Positions 27,532 to 37,326 are shown, counted from the stretch's first letter. The stretch: DNA of 64,000 nucleotides from CAJXZP01 sp963974475 (GCA_963974475.1 CAXBCR010000002.1:62001-126000), one strand, 5' to 3'. The notes: generated by a model not told the origin, from the letters alone. Made by a program: numbers and translations.

Positions 27532-27900
27532 ATGGACCACGCATACGAAAACTACTTAAACGAAGGAAACCTTTTGCTAAATAGGGCAGAGGCAGAGCTT
27601 AATAAACCGCATGAAGATGTAATGACTTTATCGGTTTGTCAAGGAACAAAATTGGCTATTGATAATTACTTTAAAGCCTATTTAACCAAACATCAAATCA
27701 AAGATGTAGAAAAGGGTGACTTAATGAGCCGTTATGAAAAATGTATTTCGTTCCGACCCGAATTCAAAGAAATAAATTTACACTCTTTTGATTGTATCAA
27801 TGATGATAAATGCAGCATGACAGAATATTGTATGTCCATTAATAAAGTTTCGGAATGCTTAAAGATTGCTGAAGAATTTCGGTCTTTGATTTATAGGTAA
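27532..27900 (+). CDS. HEPN-domain-like protein
   Basis: A 122-residue all-helical protein. The opening AYENYLNEGNLLLNRAEAEL and the segment QGTKLAIDNYFKAYLTKHQI resemble HEPN domains, which often open with a paired helix and a KAxxxYLxAxL pattern. The Rx4-6H ribonuclease motif of HEPN toxins is not evident, and no nucleotidyltransferase partner gene lies beside it, so a toxin role is not supported. Contains several cysteines (at about residues 41, 72, 88, 93, 100, 108), unusual for its size. ATG at 27532. Stands alone after the nifJ terminator. Confidence 0.55.
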   Translation: MDHAYENYLNEGNLLLNRAEAELNKPHEDVMTLSVCQGTKLAIDNYFKAYLTKHQIKDVEKGDLMSRYEKCISFRPEFKEINLHSFDCINDDKCSMTEYCMSINKVSECLKIAEEFRSLIYR

Positions 27901-27950
27901 AGCAGGGTTTTTTAGATGGTTTTAGTTGAATAGTTGTAATTCGTTATGTA

Positions 27951-29483
27951 TTAATAAATTAGTATTCGTTTTGTTTGCTGTTTAACCCCGTTTGGGTCAT
28001 TGAATTGGATAATATAAACACCCGAAACGAAATTTTCTAATGCGATTCTTGCCTTATTATTGGAAAGGGTGGATTGATAAACCGTTTGACCTAACATATT
28101 TGATATGGTAAGAGTATTGATTGATATGGATTGATTTGAAATTTCAATATTCAAAATCCCATTTCTAGAAATAGGATTGGGGTAAATTTTCACCACGTCA
28201 TCGAAGGTTACGTCTGCAACCGAAAGATAAATTGGTTTTAATTGCTGATTGGCAGAACTATTCCTGGCATTAATAAACGGCTCGATACCAAAATCTACAT
28301 GGGTATTTGGAATGTTTTGAGTAATACTATTTTGAAAATTAGAATATGTAAACCCAAAATCTAAGGGACAATAGGTGTCTAAAAAAATGGCAGAATCAAT
28401 TAATGATTTCAATGAATTAGCTTTCGGCACCTGTGTTGCCGAGTTGTAAAAAGTGGTTATGGCCAGTCTCATTGCTAGCGAATACTGCTTTGCATATTTA
28501 TGAATACTTAACAACCTATTAGTTAATGGTCTATTAGCACCACTTTGAGGAGTCCATGAATAAATATTGCGGTTGCTCCAATTTTTGCCTACCCAATCTA
28601 TCCCAAGGGTGTTATCCGTATCATAAGGAATGTATTCAAACCAATTTTTTGCTGTGTTGTAATATAAATAATAGTTGTTTTTATTGTACGCATAAGAATC
28701 CCAATGTCCCGTTAAAACCTCAATGACCAATTGGTTAATATAGGAAGATACATTCAAATAGTTTTCTATTTTATTTTCAAATTCGGTATCCGTTGAGGTG
28801 GTTAAAAAGGTAATAAAAGCAGATAAATGGCTGCGGTCATTTATAATTTCGTTTGTTTTCAATTCATAAATACCATCATTATACACCTCCGATAAATGGG
28901 CTAAATCAGCTCCCCAGCTACATTTATACAGATTACCATTTTTGTTGTTAAATCTACTTTTCAAAAAACGTGAATCTATTTGTTCAATGTTAGAGTACAC
29001 CCCCATAAAGGTTGAATTAATATAGAGTTTGGTATGGTTAACACGAGCCACAGGCACGTCCATTTCTCGGTACATATTCATTACTAAATGTTCTCTAATC
29101 AGCGATGGGTCATTCGTTTCTGCTTTTAAGTTTACTTTTTTTAACCCATAAAAATTTTGGTTAGCCGTAAATTTATCAAAATGAAATTTAAACGATTTTT
29201 TGTATTTGGCTCGAGAGGTATTACCGCGCAAACGAATTCCAAGGGTGTCATAGTTAATAACTACACCATTTGGACCTTTATAGCTCGCGGTGCAATATTG
29301 GTAATTGCTAGAATATATATTATTAGGATTCACCATCCATTGATAAGTAGAATCGTTCATGGTGATTTCTATGGATGGGAGATAGGTTTGAATAAAGGCA
29401 TTCGTAAAATTCGGGTTGGTCTGAGCGTAACAAGAAATTGTTACTTGTAGAATAAGCCAACTAGTTATTAATACTGATTTCAT
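27951..29483 (-). CDS. CotH kinase family protein with type IX secretion C-terminal domain
   Basis: Secreted 510-residue protein. After a signal peptide (MKSVLITSWLILQVTISCYA), residues ~35-370 form a CotH domain: LGIRLRGNTSRAKYKKSFKF, NLKAETNDPSLIREHL, YSNIEQIDSRFL, and the nucleotide/metal segment YDTDNTLGIDW. CotH proteins are atypical protein kinases in some bacteria and fungi. The last ~80 residues are a T9SS sorting domain: VKIYPNPISRNG, SNMLGQTVYQ, and ending KQQTKRILIY. So it is exported across the outer membrane and probably attached to the surface. ATG at 29483 with a -7 box TAAATTTG 19 nt upstream. Kinase activity is untested inference. Confidence 0.88.
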   Translation of the reverse strand: MKSVLITSWLILQVTISCYAQTNPNFTNAFIQTYLPSIEITMNDSTYQWMVNPNNIYSSNYQYCTASYKGPNGVVINYDTLGIRLRGNTSRAKYKKSFKFHFDKFTANQNFYGLKKVNLKAETNDPSLIREHLVMNMYREMDVPVARVNHTKLYINSTFMGVYSNIEQIDSRFLKSRFNNKNGNLYKCSWGADLAHLSEVYNDGIYELKTNEIINDRSHLSAFITFLTTSTDTEFENKIENYLNVSSYINQLVIEVLTGHWDSYAYNKNNYYLYYNTAKNWFEYIPYDTDNTLGIDWVGKNWSNRNIYSWTPQSGANRPLTNRLLSIHKYAKQYSLAMRLAITTFYNSATQVPKANSLKSLIDSAIFLDTYCPLDFGFTYSNFQNSITQNIPNTHVDFGIEPFINARNSSANQQLKPIYLSVADVTFDDVVKIYPNPISRNGILNIEISNQSISINTLTISNMLGQTVYQSTLSNNKARIALENFVSGVYIIQFNDPNGVKQQTKRILIY

Positions 29484-29502
29484 TCAAACGTTTTATAAGT
29501 GT

Positions 29503-29510
29503 CAAATTTA
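29503..29510 (-). promoter_or_regulatory. -7 box TAAATTTG before the CotH gene
   Basis: Exact match on the minus strand, 19 nt before the ATG at 29483. No -33 TTTG at the usual distance. Confidence 0.45.
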
Positions 29511-29612
29511 CACTAAATAAATGAAAAGCTATTCTTTGGTGCAAATAGCCTATTTATTTTGCTCATGGTTTTATCCTTCTTTGTTGTTAGATATTCATTT
29601 AATATTTCAATT

Positions 29613-30137
29613 ATGAAAACGACAACCTTATTACTATTTGTGACGCTAATGCTTGGGTTTAACGGTTGTAAAAAAGATGCCGCAGTATCACAGGCTGATC
29701 AAGGAGTTAAAGAATATATGAACGGGGTTACCCTTGAATTTCAATCTGTGGTTGACTTTACAAAAAGTAAAAAGGGGCGATTTAATGCAGCTACCGTAAA
29801 CGCAAGTAAATACACCAATTCCAATGGCGTTGAAATTCTGTTGATTGAAGGGTTAACCGCCTTTTCACAAAGTCAAGGTTCTATTAGCATCTACATTCCA
29901 TATACAGGATTAGGTAATTATTCTGCCAACGATACTGATATTCGGGTTTCGTATAGGCAAGGAGGATTTCAGTATTGGTCAAATTATGGCGGAGGTGGTG
30001 CTTTTATGCAAGTTTTGAAAGATGAAAATGGGATAGTGGAAGGAACTTTTAGGTATGTCGCTGTTTCATTTCAAAGCAATGCAGTTCCTTATGTTGTTGG
30101 TCACGATGATGGGGTTTTTCTAGCTAAATTGGATTGA
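29613..30137 (+). CDS. Lipoprotein of unknown function, resembles the 18420 lipoprotein
   Basis: Start taken at ATG 29613 (MKTTTLLLFVTLMLGFNGCK) because the signal peptide and lipobox FNGC begin there; the longer ATG at 29565 adds a spurious second hydrophobic segment. The mature ~155-residue part is beta-rich: SISIYIPYTGLGNYSA, then GIVEGTFRYVAVSF near the end. This order of strands (an I-x-I-x-IP strand, a Gly-Tyr turn, and a late GTF strand) is also seen in the lipoprotein at 18420, which suggests a shared DUF6252-like fold. No function known. Confidence 0.7.
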   Translation: MKTTTLLLFVTLMLGFNGCKKDAAVSQADQGVKEYMNGVTLEFQSVVDFTKSKKGRFNAATVNASKYTNSNGVEILLIEGLTAFSQSQGSISIYIPYTGLGNYSANDTDIRVSYRQGGFQYWSNYGGGGAFMQVLKDENGIVEGTFRYVAVSFQSNAVPYVVGHDDGVFLAKLD

Positions 30138-30447
30138 TAAATGATTTAGCACGAAAAGGAGGAAGGGAAAAATTGTTTGGAGTATGATGAAAATGAATTT
30201 TAAGCGCAAGGCAGTTCCCTGGAGAACTTTTAAGCAGACTTGAAGAAGAAGTGTAAAAAAATGCTACAAGCCTGAGGCTTAGAGCATTTTCAGGAATGAG
30301 TGTTGAGTAAAGAAAATAGAATCAAATATTTTCTAGTTACGCAGTCAAAGATAAATTCCTTTTCTCCTTTTTACAGGTTAAATACATCGAGATGCCTTTT
30401 CAGTTTGTGAAAGGGTGATTACAATTTGTAAAGGCAAACTCTTGTCT
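30138..30447. other. 310-bp intergenic region with a hairpin
   Basis: No supported gene. It contains the hairpin at 30258-30290 and lies between the ends of convergent genes (lipoprotein and LytTR regulator). Confidence 0.5.
30258..30290. repeat. Two-part hairpin (possible terminator or RNA stem)
   Basis: AAAATGCT pairs exactly with AGCATTTT; inside, AAGCC pairs with GGCTT around TGA, separated from the outer stem by a 2x2 mismatch. It lies 120 nt after the plus-strand lipoprotein stop and is T-rich on both exits. Confidence 0.45.
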
Positions 30448-31158
30448 TTATTTTATTAAATCAAAAATATTTTCAAAGTAATTCTTAGAAACGGGAATAT
30501 CAGTATCATTAATAGTAACAAAGCCACCGTCCTCTTTCGTGAATTTGGTAATAGCTTGGGCATTAATTAAAAACGAACGATGTACTCGCTTAAAATTAGG
30601 TGAGGTTAAAATAGCCTCTGCAAATTTCAAGGGTTTGGAAATTACTATGGTTGCTTTATCTTTTATATGAAACTCAGTATAACTCCCTGAAGCCTTGCAG
30701 AATTGAATGTCATCGGACTGAATTACATGCACTCCTTCGTCAGTGGCTAAAGTAATTACGTTGTTAACCTGTTTTTCAGGAATTTCAGAAAAATGAGTTT
30801 CTATTAATTGATTTATCGTTGTAATTAATTCCTTATAATCAATGGGTTTAAGTAGATAATCGAATGCTCGTTCCTTTATTGCCTTGAGACTATAATGCTC
30901 ATGTGCAGTAACAAATACGACTAAAAAATCACGATTTGGGAACAAGTCCAATAAATCAAAACCGGTGCCTTCAGGGGGCATGGAAATATCCAAAAACACT
31001 AAATTAGGTTGTAGTTTTTTTATGATTTGTATACCATTTGAAATGGAATGTGCCATTCCTAAAATCGACACTTCTGGACAATACGAATCCAATAAAATAC
31101 TGATGTTTTCAGCAGCAGCCGGTTCGTCATCGATAATAACAGCTTTTATTATACTCAT
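30448..31158 (-). CDS. LytTR family response regulator
   Basis: A 236-residue two-domain regulator. The receiver has the acidic pair IIDDEP at the start, the phospho-acceptor Asp in LVFLDISMP, the Thr in FVTAHEH and the Lys in LLKPIDY. The second half is a LytTR DNA-binding domain: IQFCKASGSYTEFHIKD, ISKPLKFAEAIL, FKRVHRSFLINAQAI. It is encoded 12 nt after the propeller kinase and is surely its partner. The target promoters are not visible; LytTR proteins bind direct repeats and I did not find an obvious one upstream of the pair. Confidence 0.93.
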   Translation of the reverse strand: MSIIKAVIIDDEPAAAENISILLDSYCPEVSILGMAHSISNGIQIIKKLQPNLVFLDISMPPEGTGFDLLDLFPNRDFLVVFVTAHEHYSLKAIKERAFDYLLKPIDYKELITTINQLIETHFSEIPEKQVNNVITLATDEGVHVIQSDDIQFCKASGSYTEFHIKDKATIVISKPLKFAEAILTSPNFKRVHRSFLINAQAITKFTKEDGGFVTINDTDIPVSKNYFENIFDLIK

Positions 31159-31170
31159 TATTTAAAAAAA

Positions 31171-34047
31171 TTAAATTTCGTAAGGAATACTAAATGTTAC
31201 ACGCGTACCTTGATAAATGGTTGGCTCATTATGAGTTATTAATTTAGTAATTATAACTTCAGATAATTGTTGGTTTAGTTCACTTAGCAATTCAATACGT
31301 TTCCTTGTAACCTGACTCCCCATTGAGCTATGTCCTAGGCTACTAACCTTGCTCTTTTCTGCATTTTCAATTCCAATTCCATTATCACTAATTTCAAAAT
31401 ATAAGCGGGAATCCTTTAATTTTACTTGAATGTAAATTTCTCCTTCCGGATTATTGTAGACCTTTCCATGCCAAATTGAATTTTCTACAAATGGTTGCAG
31501 AAGAAGTGAAGGGATTTTGCAGCGATCCAAATCAATTTTACCGTCAATATCTGTCCGGTAATTAAATGTATTTCGAAGACGTTTCATTTCCAAATTCATA
31601 TACATCTGAAGCGTATTTAGTTCTTTGTTCAACAAAATGGATGTTTCATCCGAGTTTTGAAGAATTACCCGAATCAATTTTGAAAACTCAAGGAGATAAT
31701 CATTCGCTTTCTGTTTTTCGTTTTTTAGAATATAATTTTGAATAGAATTAAGTGAATTGAAAATGAAGTGTGGGCTCATTTTCGATTGGAGAGAAATCAC
31801 TCTTAGCTCATTTAACGATTTTTCTAGGACCGCCTTACCCTTGTAGTAGCGAATGCTTTTCATAGAAACAAGAAATACAAGATATACCCCCACCAAAATC
31901 ACGCCCAATTGAAACCAAATGGTCATCCAAAAGGCTGGGTGGATAACGAAATGAAATTCTTTTATATCACTTTTAATTCCATCAATATTGATGGCTCTAA
32001 TTCTAAAATTGTAATGATTTGGAATCAGGGCTTGAAAATTGAAATGACCATTTTTGGTGGTTCTCCATAAGGTGTCGATAGGCAGAATTTGATATTGGTA
32101 TTGCACATCATTTAATGATTTATAAGAAATTGCATGGTATTCAATTTGTACATTATTTGAATCGTAAGGGAATTCTAGATTCTGGGTTAAGGGTTGGGTT
32201 TTGGCATTCACAATAACATCCTGAAGATATAAAATAGGCGCTGGCAATTTTTTGAATAAATACGGCAAAGCAATTCTGCTAATTCCATTATTATTAGCGA
32301 AGTAAAGTTGTCCGTCTTGGATGGCTATTTGCCTAATGTCCTTAGATTTAAGTCCGTCATAGTTTGTGATTACCGAAGATGGAATCCACTTCTCATTTTT
32401 ATTTTGGTTCAACACAGAAATACCATTATTGCCTGTTGCCCATATTCGATTATTTTCCGGTTCATATACTAATTGATAAATAGTATTGCTTAGTAAACCA
32501 GTTTTGACATTTAAGTTGCTTAAAACGGAGTCTTTCCAAATATAAATTCCTCGAGCTTTGGTCGCAAAAAATAAGGTGCTATCATTAGATTGGTTAATAT
32601 CTTGAATCCGTTGATTGTTTGAATGGAAATTGATTTTAGACGGTGTTACTTCTTCTGTGATAGGATCAAAAGTGAATAGGCCTTCGGTTGAAGCTATCCA
32701 AATAGTTTTGTTGGTATCCAAAAGGAGTTTAGTTACTTTTGAAGTAAAAGATGCAGCTTTGAAATTGCAGTTATAATGGTTGTTCCGTTGTAGAACAATC
32801 CCTAAATCATTATATATATCCCAAATTTCACGAAAAACATCTGTATGGATAATAGGTGATAACTTAAGATGATTTAACATGGATAATTTCTTTTGCAACT
32901 TGGATTTATCGGTGTAAATCAAACCTTTTTTGTTAGTTGCATAAAGTGTTAGATCCTTATTTATTTGAATCATTGAAGTAATCGAAGTATGAACTCCATC
33001 TACGTAAAGTGGATTTTCAAACTTTATATTTGAATTATTTTTATTAAACACCTTTGTAGGATTCAATTTTCCTGGGTAGGGAATAAGGGTTTTATTAGTG
33101 GTATTAAATGTTAAATAGTTATCATTTTTACCATAGCAAAAAATTAATTTTGATTCTTGATTAAGAATACTATGAATTTGTTTTTTTTTATTTGCTGTTA
33201 TTTTATAGTGTGATAAATGGAAATTTGGAATGTAGATTATTCCACTATATAAGGTGGAGCACCAAACTCCTCCTTCAAAATCTTTGGTTACACCAGTGAC
33301 GTATCTGTTATCTAGGATATGTTTAGGAACCAAATCGTCTTTCGAAAAAAGGTCTAACCCTGCCTTTGAACCCACGAAGAGAAATTCATCGGATTGAATA
33401 AAATGGCATTTACCCAAATATTTGTTGTTAACAATGAATTTATTAACTCGTTTATTTGAAATTGAGGGTGATAAAATTGAAATTAGTTTTGAAATGGAAG
33501 ATTCATGAATGTATAAGGAATAATTATTTGGCAAATCCTGGTTTACTTGGATAATGCCGTTACTTGAAATGGTTAAGTAAAGAAAATCAACAAAAGTTAA
33601 TTCAATGCTACCGTTTGGTTTAAAAACGAAATTTGTAATAGTATATCCATTGTAGATTTTTTTACCCGCCTCTGCCAAAGCATCATTATACCAATACTCC
33701 TTAAATTTTCCATTTTCATAGTAACATAACTTTCGATTATAAGTCATAAACCATATTCGACCTAAATAATCTTCGGTAATTTTAAAAATGGTGTTATCCG
33801 TAAGTCCATCAAGGGTGGTGAATGTTTTAAATACTTGCCCATCATATCGAACAACCCCATTATCCGTTCCTATCCATAAAAATCCTTTGGAATCTTGAAA
33901 CACATCATAAGTTTCATTACTTGGTAGGCCATCATTAATGGTGTAATTATGAAAATGAACGGATTCAGAAATTTCTTGGGCGATAGAAGGAATTGAGGCA
34001 CCTAGAAATAATAATAGGAAGAAAACTAAAAGACAAAAATATTTCAA
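31171..34047 (-). CDS. Two-component propeller sensor with LytS-type histidine kinase
   Basis: A 958-residue membrane sensor. Signal peptide, then a periplasmic beta-propeller built of two-component regulator repeats (DGLPSNETYDVFQDSKGFLW, DGLTDNTIFKITEDYLGRIW and later weaker copies), a Y_Y_Y Ig-like domain (about 625-700, HFNFQALIPNHYNFRIRAIN), one membrane span (WFQLGVILVGVYLVFLV), and a LytS-type kinase: KMSPHFIFNSLNSIQNYI with the phospho-His, LLLQPFVENSIWHG as the N box and ISDNGIGIE as the G box. It lacks a classical HisKA domain, as expected for this class. Ligand unknown. Operon with the LytTR regulator. Confidence 0.92.
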   Translation of the reverse strand: MKYFCLLVFFLLLFLGASIPSIAQEISESVHFHNYTINDGLPSNETYDVFQDSKGFLWIGTDNGVVRYDGQVFKTFTTLDGLTDNTIFKITEDYLGRIWFMTYNRKLCYYENGKFKEYWYNDALAEAGKKIYNGYTITNFVFKPNGSIELTFVDFLYLTISSNGIIQVNQDLPNNYSLYIHESSISKLISILSPSISNKRVNKFIVNNKYLGKCHFIQSDEFLFVGSKAGLDLFSKDDLVPKHILDNRYVTGVTKDFEGGVWCSTLYSGIIYIPNFHLSHYKITANKKKQIHSILNQESKLIFCYGKNDNYLTFNTTNKTLIPYPGKLNPTKVFNKNNSNIKFENPLYVDGVHTSITSMIQINKDLTLYATNKKGLIYTDKSKLQKKLSMLNHLKLSPIIHTDVFREIWDIYNDLGIVLQRNNHYNCNFKAASFTSKVTKLLLDTNKTIWIASTEGLFTFDPITEEVTPSKINFHSNNQRIQDINQSNDSTLFFATKARGIYIWKDSVLSNLNVKTGLLSNTIYQLVYEPENNRIWATGNNGISVLNQNKNEKWIPSSVITNYDGLKSKDIRQIAIQDGQLYFANNNGISRIALPYLFKKLPAPILYLQDVIVNAKTQPLTQNLEFPYDSNNVQIEYHAISYKSLNDVQYQYQILPIDTLWRTTKNGHFNFQALIPNHYNFRIRAINIDGIKSDIKEFHFVIHPAFWMTIWFQLGVILVGVYLVFLVSMKSIRYYKGKAVLEKSLNELRVISLQSKMSPHFIFNSLNSIQNYILKNEKQKANDYLLEFSKLIRVILQNSDETSILLNKELNTLQMYMNLEMKRLRNTFNYRTDIDGKIDLDRCKIPSLLLQPFVENSIWHGKVYNNPEGEIYIQVKLKDSRLYFEISDNGIGIENAEKSKVSSLGHSSMGSQVTRKRIELLSELNQQLSEVIITKLITHNEPTIYQGTRVTFSIPYEI

Positions 34048-34120
34048 TAATCCGAAAGCATTATATTGAGTTGAATTTTTGATTATTTCTGTTTTTATGA
34101 TTTAATTGATATGTAGAACT

Positions 34121-35572
34121 TTATATTTTTCTCCAAAAATATGGAGTGAATAGTATTAAAATGGTAAATAATTCTAATCGACCTATTAACATCAAAAAAC
34201 TGAGCATCCACTTAGCTAACCCTGGTAAATGAGCAAAATTATCCACTGGCCCTACTGTTCCTAATCCCGGTCCTACATTTCCTAGACTTGTGGCTACAGC
34301 ACTTAAAGTGGTTAATACGTCTACGCCTGTAAATGCAACGGCAATTGAACCAAATACAAATACGGATAGGTAAACAATAATAAAAGCCAAAACGTGATGG
34401 GTTACACTTTGTGAAACCGCACTGTCATTAAGTCGAACCGGTAGAATGGCATTTGGATGTAAAATCCTCTTCATTTCTAAAAATGAATTTTTTATCATCA
34501 CTAAATGTCTTACAATTTTTACCCCACCCGCAGTTGAACCAGCTGAACCACCTAAAAACATAAGAAAAAAGAAAAGAATAGATAGTACAGGAGTCCATTC
34601 CGTATAGTCTTCAGAAACGAAACCTGTAGTCGTTATAATTGATAATACCTGAAACAAAGCATCTCTAAACGCTTTTTCTAAACTAGAATCAGAATAGGTA
34701 AGAATGCCAATAGTGGTAATTACCGCAAAGATGATAATAAAAAACACATACGTTTTAAATTCCTCATTTCGCCATACTTTTTTGAACTTTCCTTTCAGCC
34801 CAAAATAGGTTAAAGTGAAATTTACGCCAGCAAAAAACATAAACAACATTACCACATATTGAATATATGGAGAATAATCGTAATAGGCCATGGAAGCATT
34901 CTTAGTTGAGAACCCTCCGGTGGCCATGGTGGTAAGGCTATGATTAAGGGCATCAAAAAAATTCATTCCGCCTAGTTTAAGTAAAATGGTTTCAACCACA
35001 GTTAGTCCCGCATATATGAGCCAAAGTCGCTTGGCAGTATCTGCAATTCTTGGTTTTAATTTATCCGGGCTTATCCCTGGAGCTTCAGCAATAAATAGTT
35101 GCATTCCACCTACCCCCAGCATAGGTAAAAGGGCTATGGTTAAAACAATTATTCCCATGCCACCTATCCATTGTGTCATGCTTCTCCAAAATAAAATGCC
35201 CTTTGGTACTGCCTCAATATCTGTAAGTATGGATGCTCCTGTAGTGGTGTATCCTGACATTGTTTCAAAGAAAGCATCGTGTATTTCAGTAATGGATCCA
35301 CTTAATAGAAATGGTAACATACCAAAAATAGTCATGGTAACCCAACCCAATGCGACTACTAAATAACCTTCTTTTTTTGACAACTCACTTCTATTTTTCC
35401 ATCTCATGTAACTCCAAGTGCTTAATCCCAAGCCAATGGAAATTAAACTGGAAAAAAGAAGAGGCGTGTAGTCTTCGTTGTAATAAATGGAAAAGGGAAT
35501 TGCAGTTAACATAAATAACCCGTTAAGGGTGACCAACATACCTAAAATCCCAAAAATGTTTTTTAAACTCAT
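34121..35572 (-). CDS. trkH: TrkH-type potassium transporter membrane subunit
   Basis: Integral membrane pore subunit of the Trk/Ktr K+ uptake system, 483 residues with about ten to twelve hydrophobic segments. The four selectivity-loop regions are visible: SGYTTTGAS, TMATGGFSTKN, SIITTTGFVSEDY and VATSLGNVGPG; each central Gly lies in the K+ filter. WRSMTQWIGGMGIIV is the characteristic segment after the first loop. Its ATG directly abuts the trkA stop codon with no gap, so the two are one operon. ATG at 35572. Confidence 0.95.
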   Translation of the reverse strand: MSLKNIFGILGMLVTLNGLFMLTAIPFSIYYNEDYTPLLFSSLISIGLGLSTWSYMRWKNRSELSKKEGYLVVALGWVTMTIFGMLPFLLSGSITEIHDAFFETMSGYTTTGASILTDIEAVPKGILFWRSMTQWIGGMGIIVLTIALLPMLGVGGMQLFIAEAPGISPDKLKPRIADTAKRLWLIYAGLTVVETILLKLGGMNFFDALNHSLTTMATGGFSTKNASMAYYDYSPYIQYVVMLFMFFAGVNFTLTYFGLKGKFKKVWRNEEFKTYVFFIIIFAVITTIGILTYSDSSLEKAFRDALFQVLSIITTTGFVSEDYTEWTPVLSILFFFLMFLGGSAGSTAGGVKIVRHLVMIKNSFLEMKRILHPNAILPVRLNDSAVSQSVTHHVLAFIIVYLSVFVFGSIAVAFTGVDVLTTLSAVATSLGNVGPGLGTVGPVDNFAHLPGLAKWMLSFLMLIGRLELFTILILFTPYFWRKI

Positions 35573-36913
35573 CTAGTTAAAATATTCTTCTACGGTATGA
35601 ATAGCTTTGGGCGAACATAGCACAACAACTCTATCGTCTGTACGAATCCTAAAATCGCCATTTGGAATAATTGATTTCTCTTTTCGAACTACCCCACTAA
35701 TTAACGCGTTTTTAGGGAAATCTAAGTTTTTTATGTACTGCTTGGTGATTTTAGATTTTTCTTTTACATAGAATTCTACAATTTCTGCATCTACTCCGTG
35801 TATACTTGTAATGGCTAAAATGTCACCTTTTCTAATATACCTAAAAATGAAGTTTGCGGCAATAAGTTTTCTATTTATTAAGGTGTCCACTCCTATGTTT
35901 TGAGATAAATGAATGTAATCCACATTTTCCACCAACGCGATAGTTTTTCCTACTCCATGGTCTTTAGCAACCAAACTGGAAATAATATTTGTTTCAGAAT
36001 TGCCGGTTAGGGCGATGAAGGCATCCATGTTTTTCAATCCCTCTTGGTCTATTAAATCAGAATTCCTTCCGTCACCGTGAACAACCATTACGTTGGGCAT
36101 TTCATCAGCAAGCTCAAAACATTTTTGTTTGTCTTTTTCAATTAATTTTACATTGTAGGTTTTGCTCAATTTTTTTGCTGAATGTCGAGCAATAAAACTA
36201 CCTCCTAAAATCATTATATTTTTTATTTTTTTCTTTTGAATTTTACTAAAACTCAATACCTTATCAACCCCAGCAGGCTTTGCAATAAAATATGCATGAT
36301 CTCCAGATACAAATTTATTTTCCCCATGAGGAATAATGGTCTTACCTTTTCGTAAAATAGCAACCGTGATAAAATCTAGGTCAGGGTTTAGGTGAGCTAA
36401 TTCAGAGAGTGTTTTATTTTTTAAAATGCATTCGTCCTCTATCAAAATACCTAATAGAGTAAGTTTACCTCCTTCAAAATCAAATACATCTGTTAAAACG
36501 GTAGAGTTTAATAACCGCTTGATTTCCTTAGATGCTAAATATTCTGGGGAAATAATTTCATCAATCCCAAGCTCACGTAAATAGTTACGTTCTCTTTCTT
36601 GTAAATATTCAATGTTTTTAACCCTTGCTACGGTTTTTTTTGCGCCTAAATGTTTCGCAAAAATTGCTGAGGTAATATTGGTTTCCTCAGAAGAGGTTGC
36701 GGAAATTAAAAGACGTGCATTTTGTACATCAGCCTCTTCTAATGTTTTATAGGAAGTACAATTTCCTTTAATGGTAGCAACATCCAATTTGGAAGAAATA
36801 TGTTTTAATTTTTCTTCATCCATATCGATTACCGTAATTTCTTGGTTTTCGTAGGAAAGGAGCATAGCTAAATGGAATCCCACATCTCCAGCTCCAGCAA
36901 TAATGATTTTCAT
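35573..36913 (-). CDS. trkA: TrkA, NAD-binding regulatory subunit of potassium uptake
   Basis: Cytoplasmic gating subunit, 446 residues made of two repeats of RCK_N plus RCK_C. The two Rossmann loops are MKIIIAGAGDVGFHLA and ILGGSFIARHSA (second one degenerate), with NAD-binding acidic ends (VIDMDEEKL; LIEKDKQKC). The two C-terminal domains hold ILIEDECILKNKTLSEL and the final KSIIPNGDFRIRTDDRVVVL. The second loop departs from GxGxxG, so it may bind a different nucleotide. First gene of the trk operon; I see no exact -7 box upstream. Confidence 0.94.
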   Translation of the reverse strand: MKIIIAGAGDVGFHLAMLLSYENQEITVIDMDEEKLKHISSKLDVATIKGNCTSYKTLEEADVQNARLLISATSSEETNITSAIFAKHLGAKKTVARVKNIEYLQERERNYLRELGIDEIISPEYLASKEIKRLLNSTVLTDVFDFEGGKLTLLGILIEDECILKNKTLSELAHLNPDLDFITVAILRKGKTIIPHGENKFVSGDHAYFIAKPAGVDKVLSFSKIQKKKIKNIMILGGSFIARHSAKKLSKTYNVKLIEKDKQKCFELADEMPNVMVVHGDGRNSDLIDQEGLKNMDAFIALTGNSETNIISSLVAKDHGVGKTIALVENVDYIHLSQNIGVDTLINRKLIAANFIFRYIRKGDILAITSIHGVDAEIVEFYVKEKSKITKQYIKNLDFPKNALISGVVRKEKSIIPNGDFRIRTDDRVVVLCSPKAIHTVEEYFN

Positions 36914-37100
36914 AGAATAATAAATTTGGTAAGTGGATGAATTACTTACGAACCGTAAAAATAAAACTGTTTGCAGAATATAGAAGTGATTTTTGTGTTT
37001 TCTGAAAATTATTGTTGTTAGTAAAATTGAAGATATTTAGGTAGGTTAAAATGTAATGGCATGAGTGATAATAATCGAGTAATTTGAAAAAAAGGGTAAA

Positions 37101-37139
37101 AAAAAAGAGGAGTTTCGTCAAGAACGAAACTCCTCTTTT
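37101..37139 (-). terminator. Perfect hairpin terminator of tRNA-Lys
   Basis: A 17-bp stem (AAAAAGAGGAGTTTCGT with its exact complement) around loop CAAGA, with T-run on the minus strand, 5 nt beyond the tRNA 3' end. Confidence 0.9.
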
Positions 37140-37144
37140 TTATG

Positions 37145-37217
37145 TGGCTCGGCTGGGGCTCGAACCCAGGACCCTCTCCTTAAAAGGGAGATGCTCTACC
37201 AACTGAGCTACCGAACC
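37145..37217 (-). tRNA. tRNA-Lys (anticodon TTT)
   Basis: 73 nt on the minus strand folding as a full cloverleaf: acceptor GGTTCGG/CCGAGCC (one T-G pair) with discriminator A, D arm GCTC...GAGC, anticodon stem TCTCC/GGAGA with loop CTTTTAA (anticodon TTT), and T arm CTGGG TTCGAGC CCCAG. CCA is not encoded. A strong terminator follows, and no other tRNA is adjacent. Confidence 0.97.
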
Positions 37218-37326
37218 GTGCTTTTCAAAAGCGTGTGCAAATATAGATAGGTTTTTTGTTATAGAGTGCAAGAAAAATAAACTTTTTTTAAACTTTTTTT
37301 AGTACCTTAAAAACCAGTGAGTTTTG

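Noticed and set aside
27532..27900. HEPN gene as half of a toxin-antitoxin pair
   Set aside because: No nucleotidyltransferase gene beside it and no clear Rx4-6H ribonuclease motif.
30181..30240. Short ATGATGAAA frame after the second lipoprotein
   Set aside because: Only 19 codons and no conserved features; probably chance.
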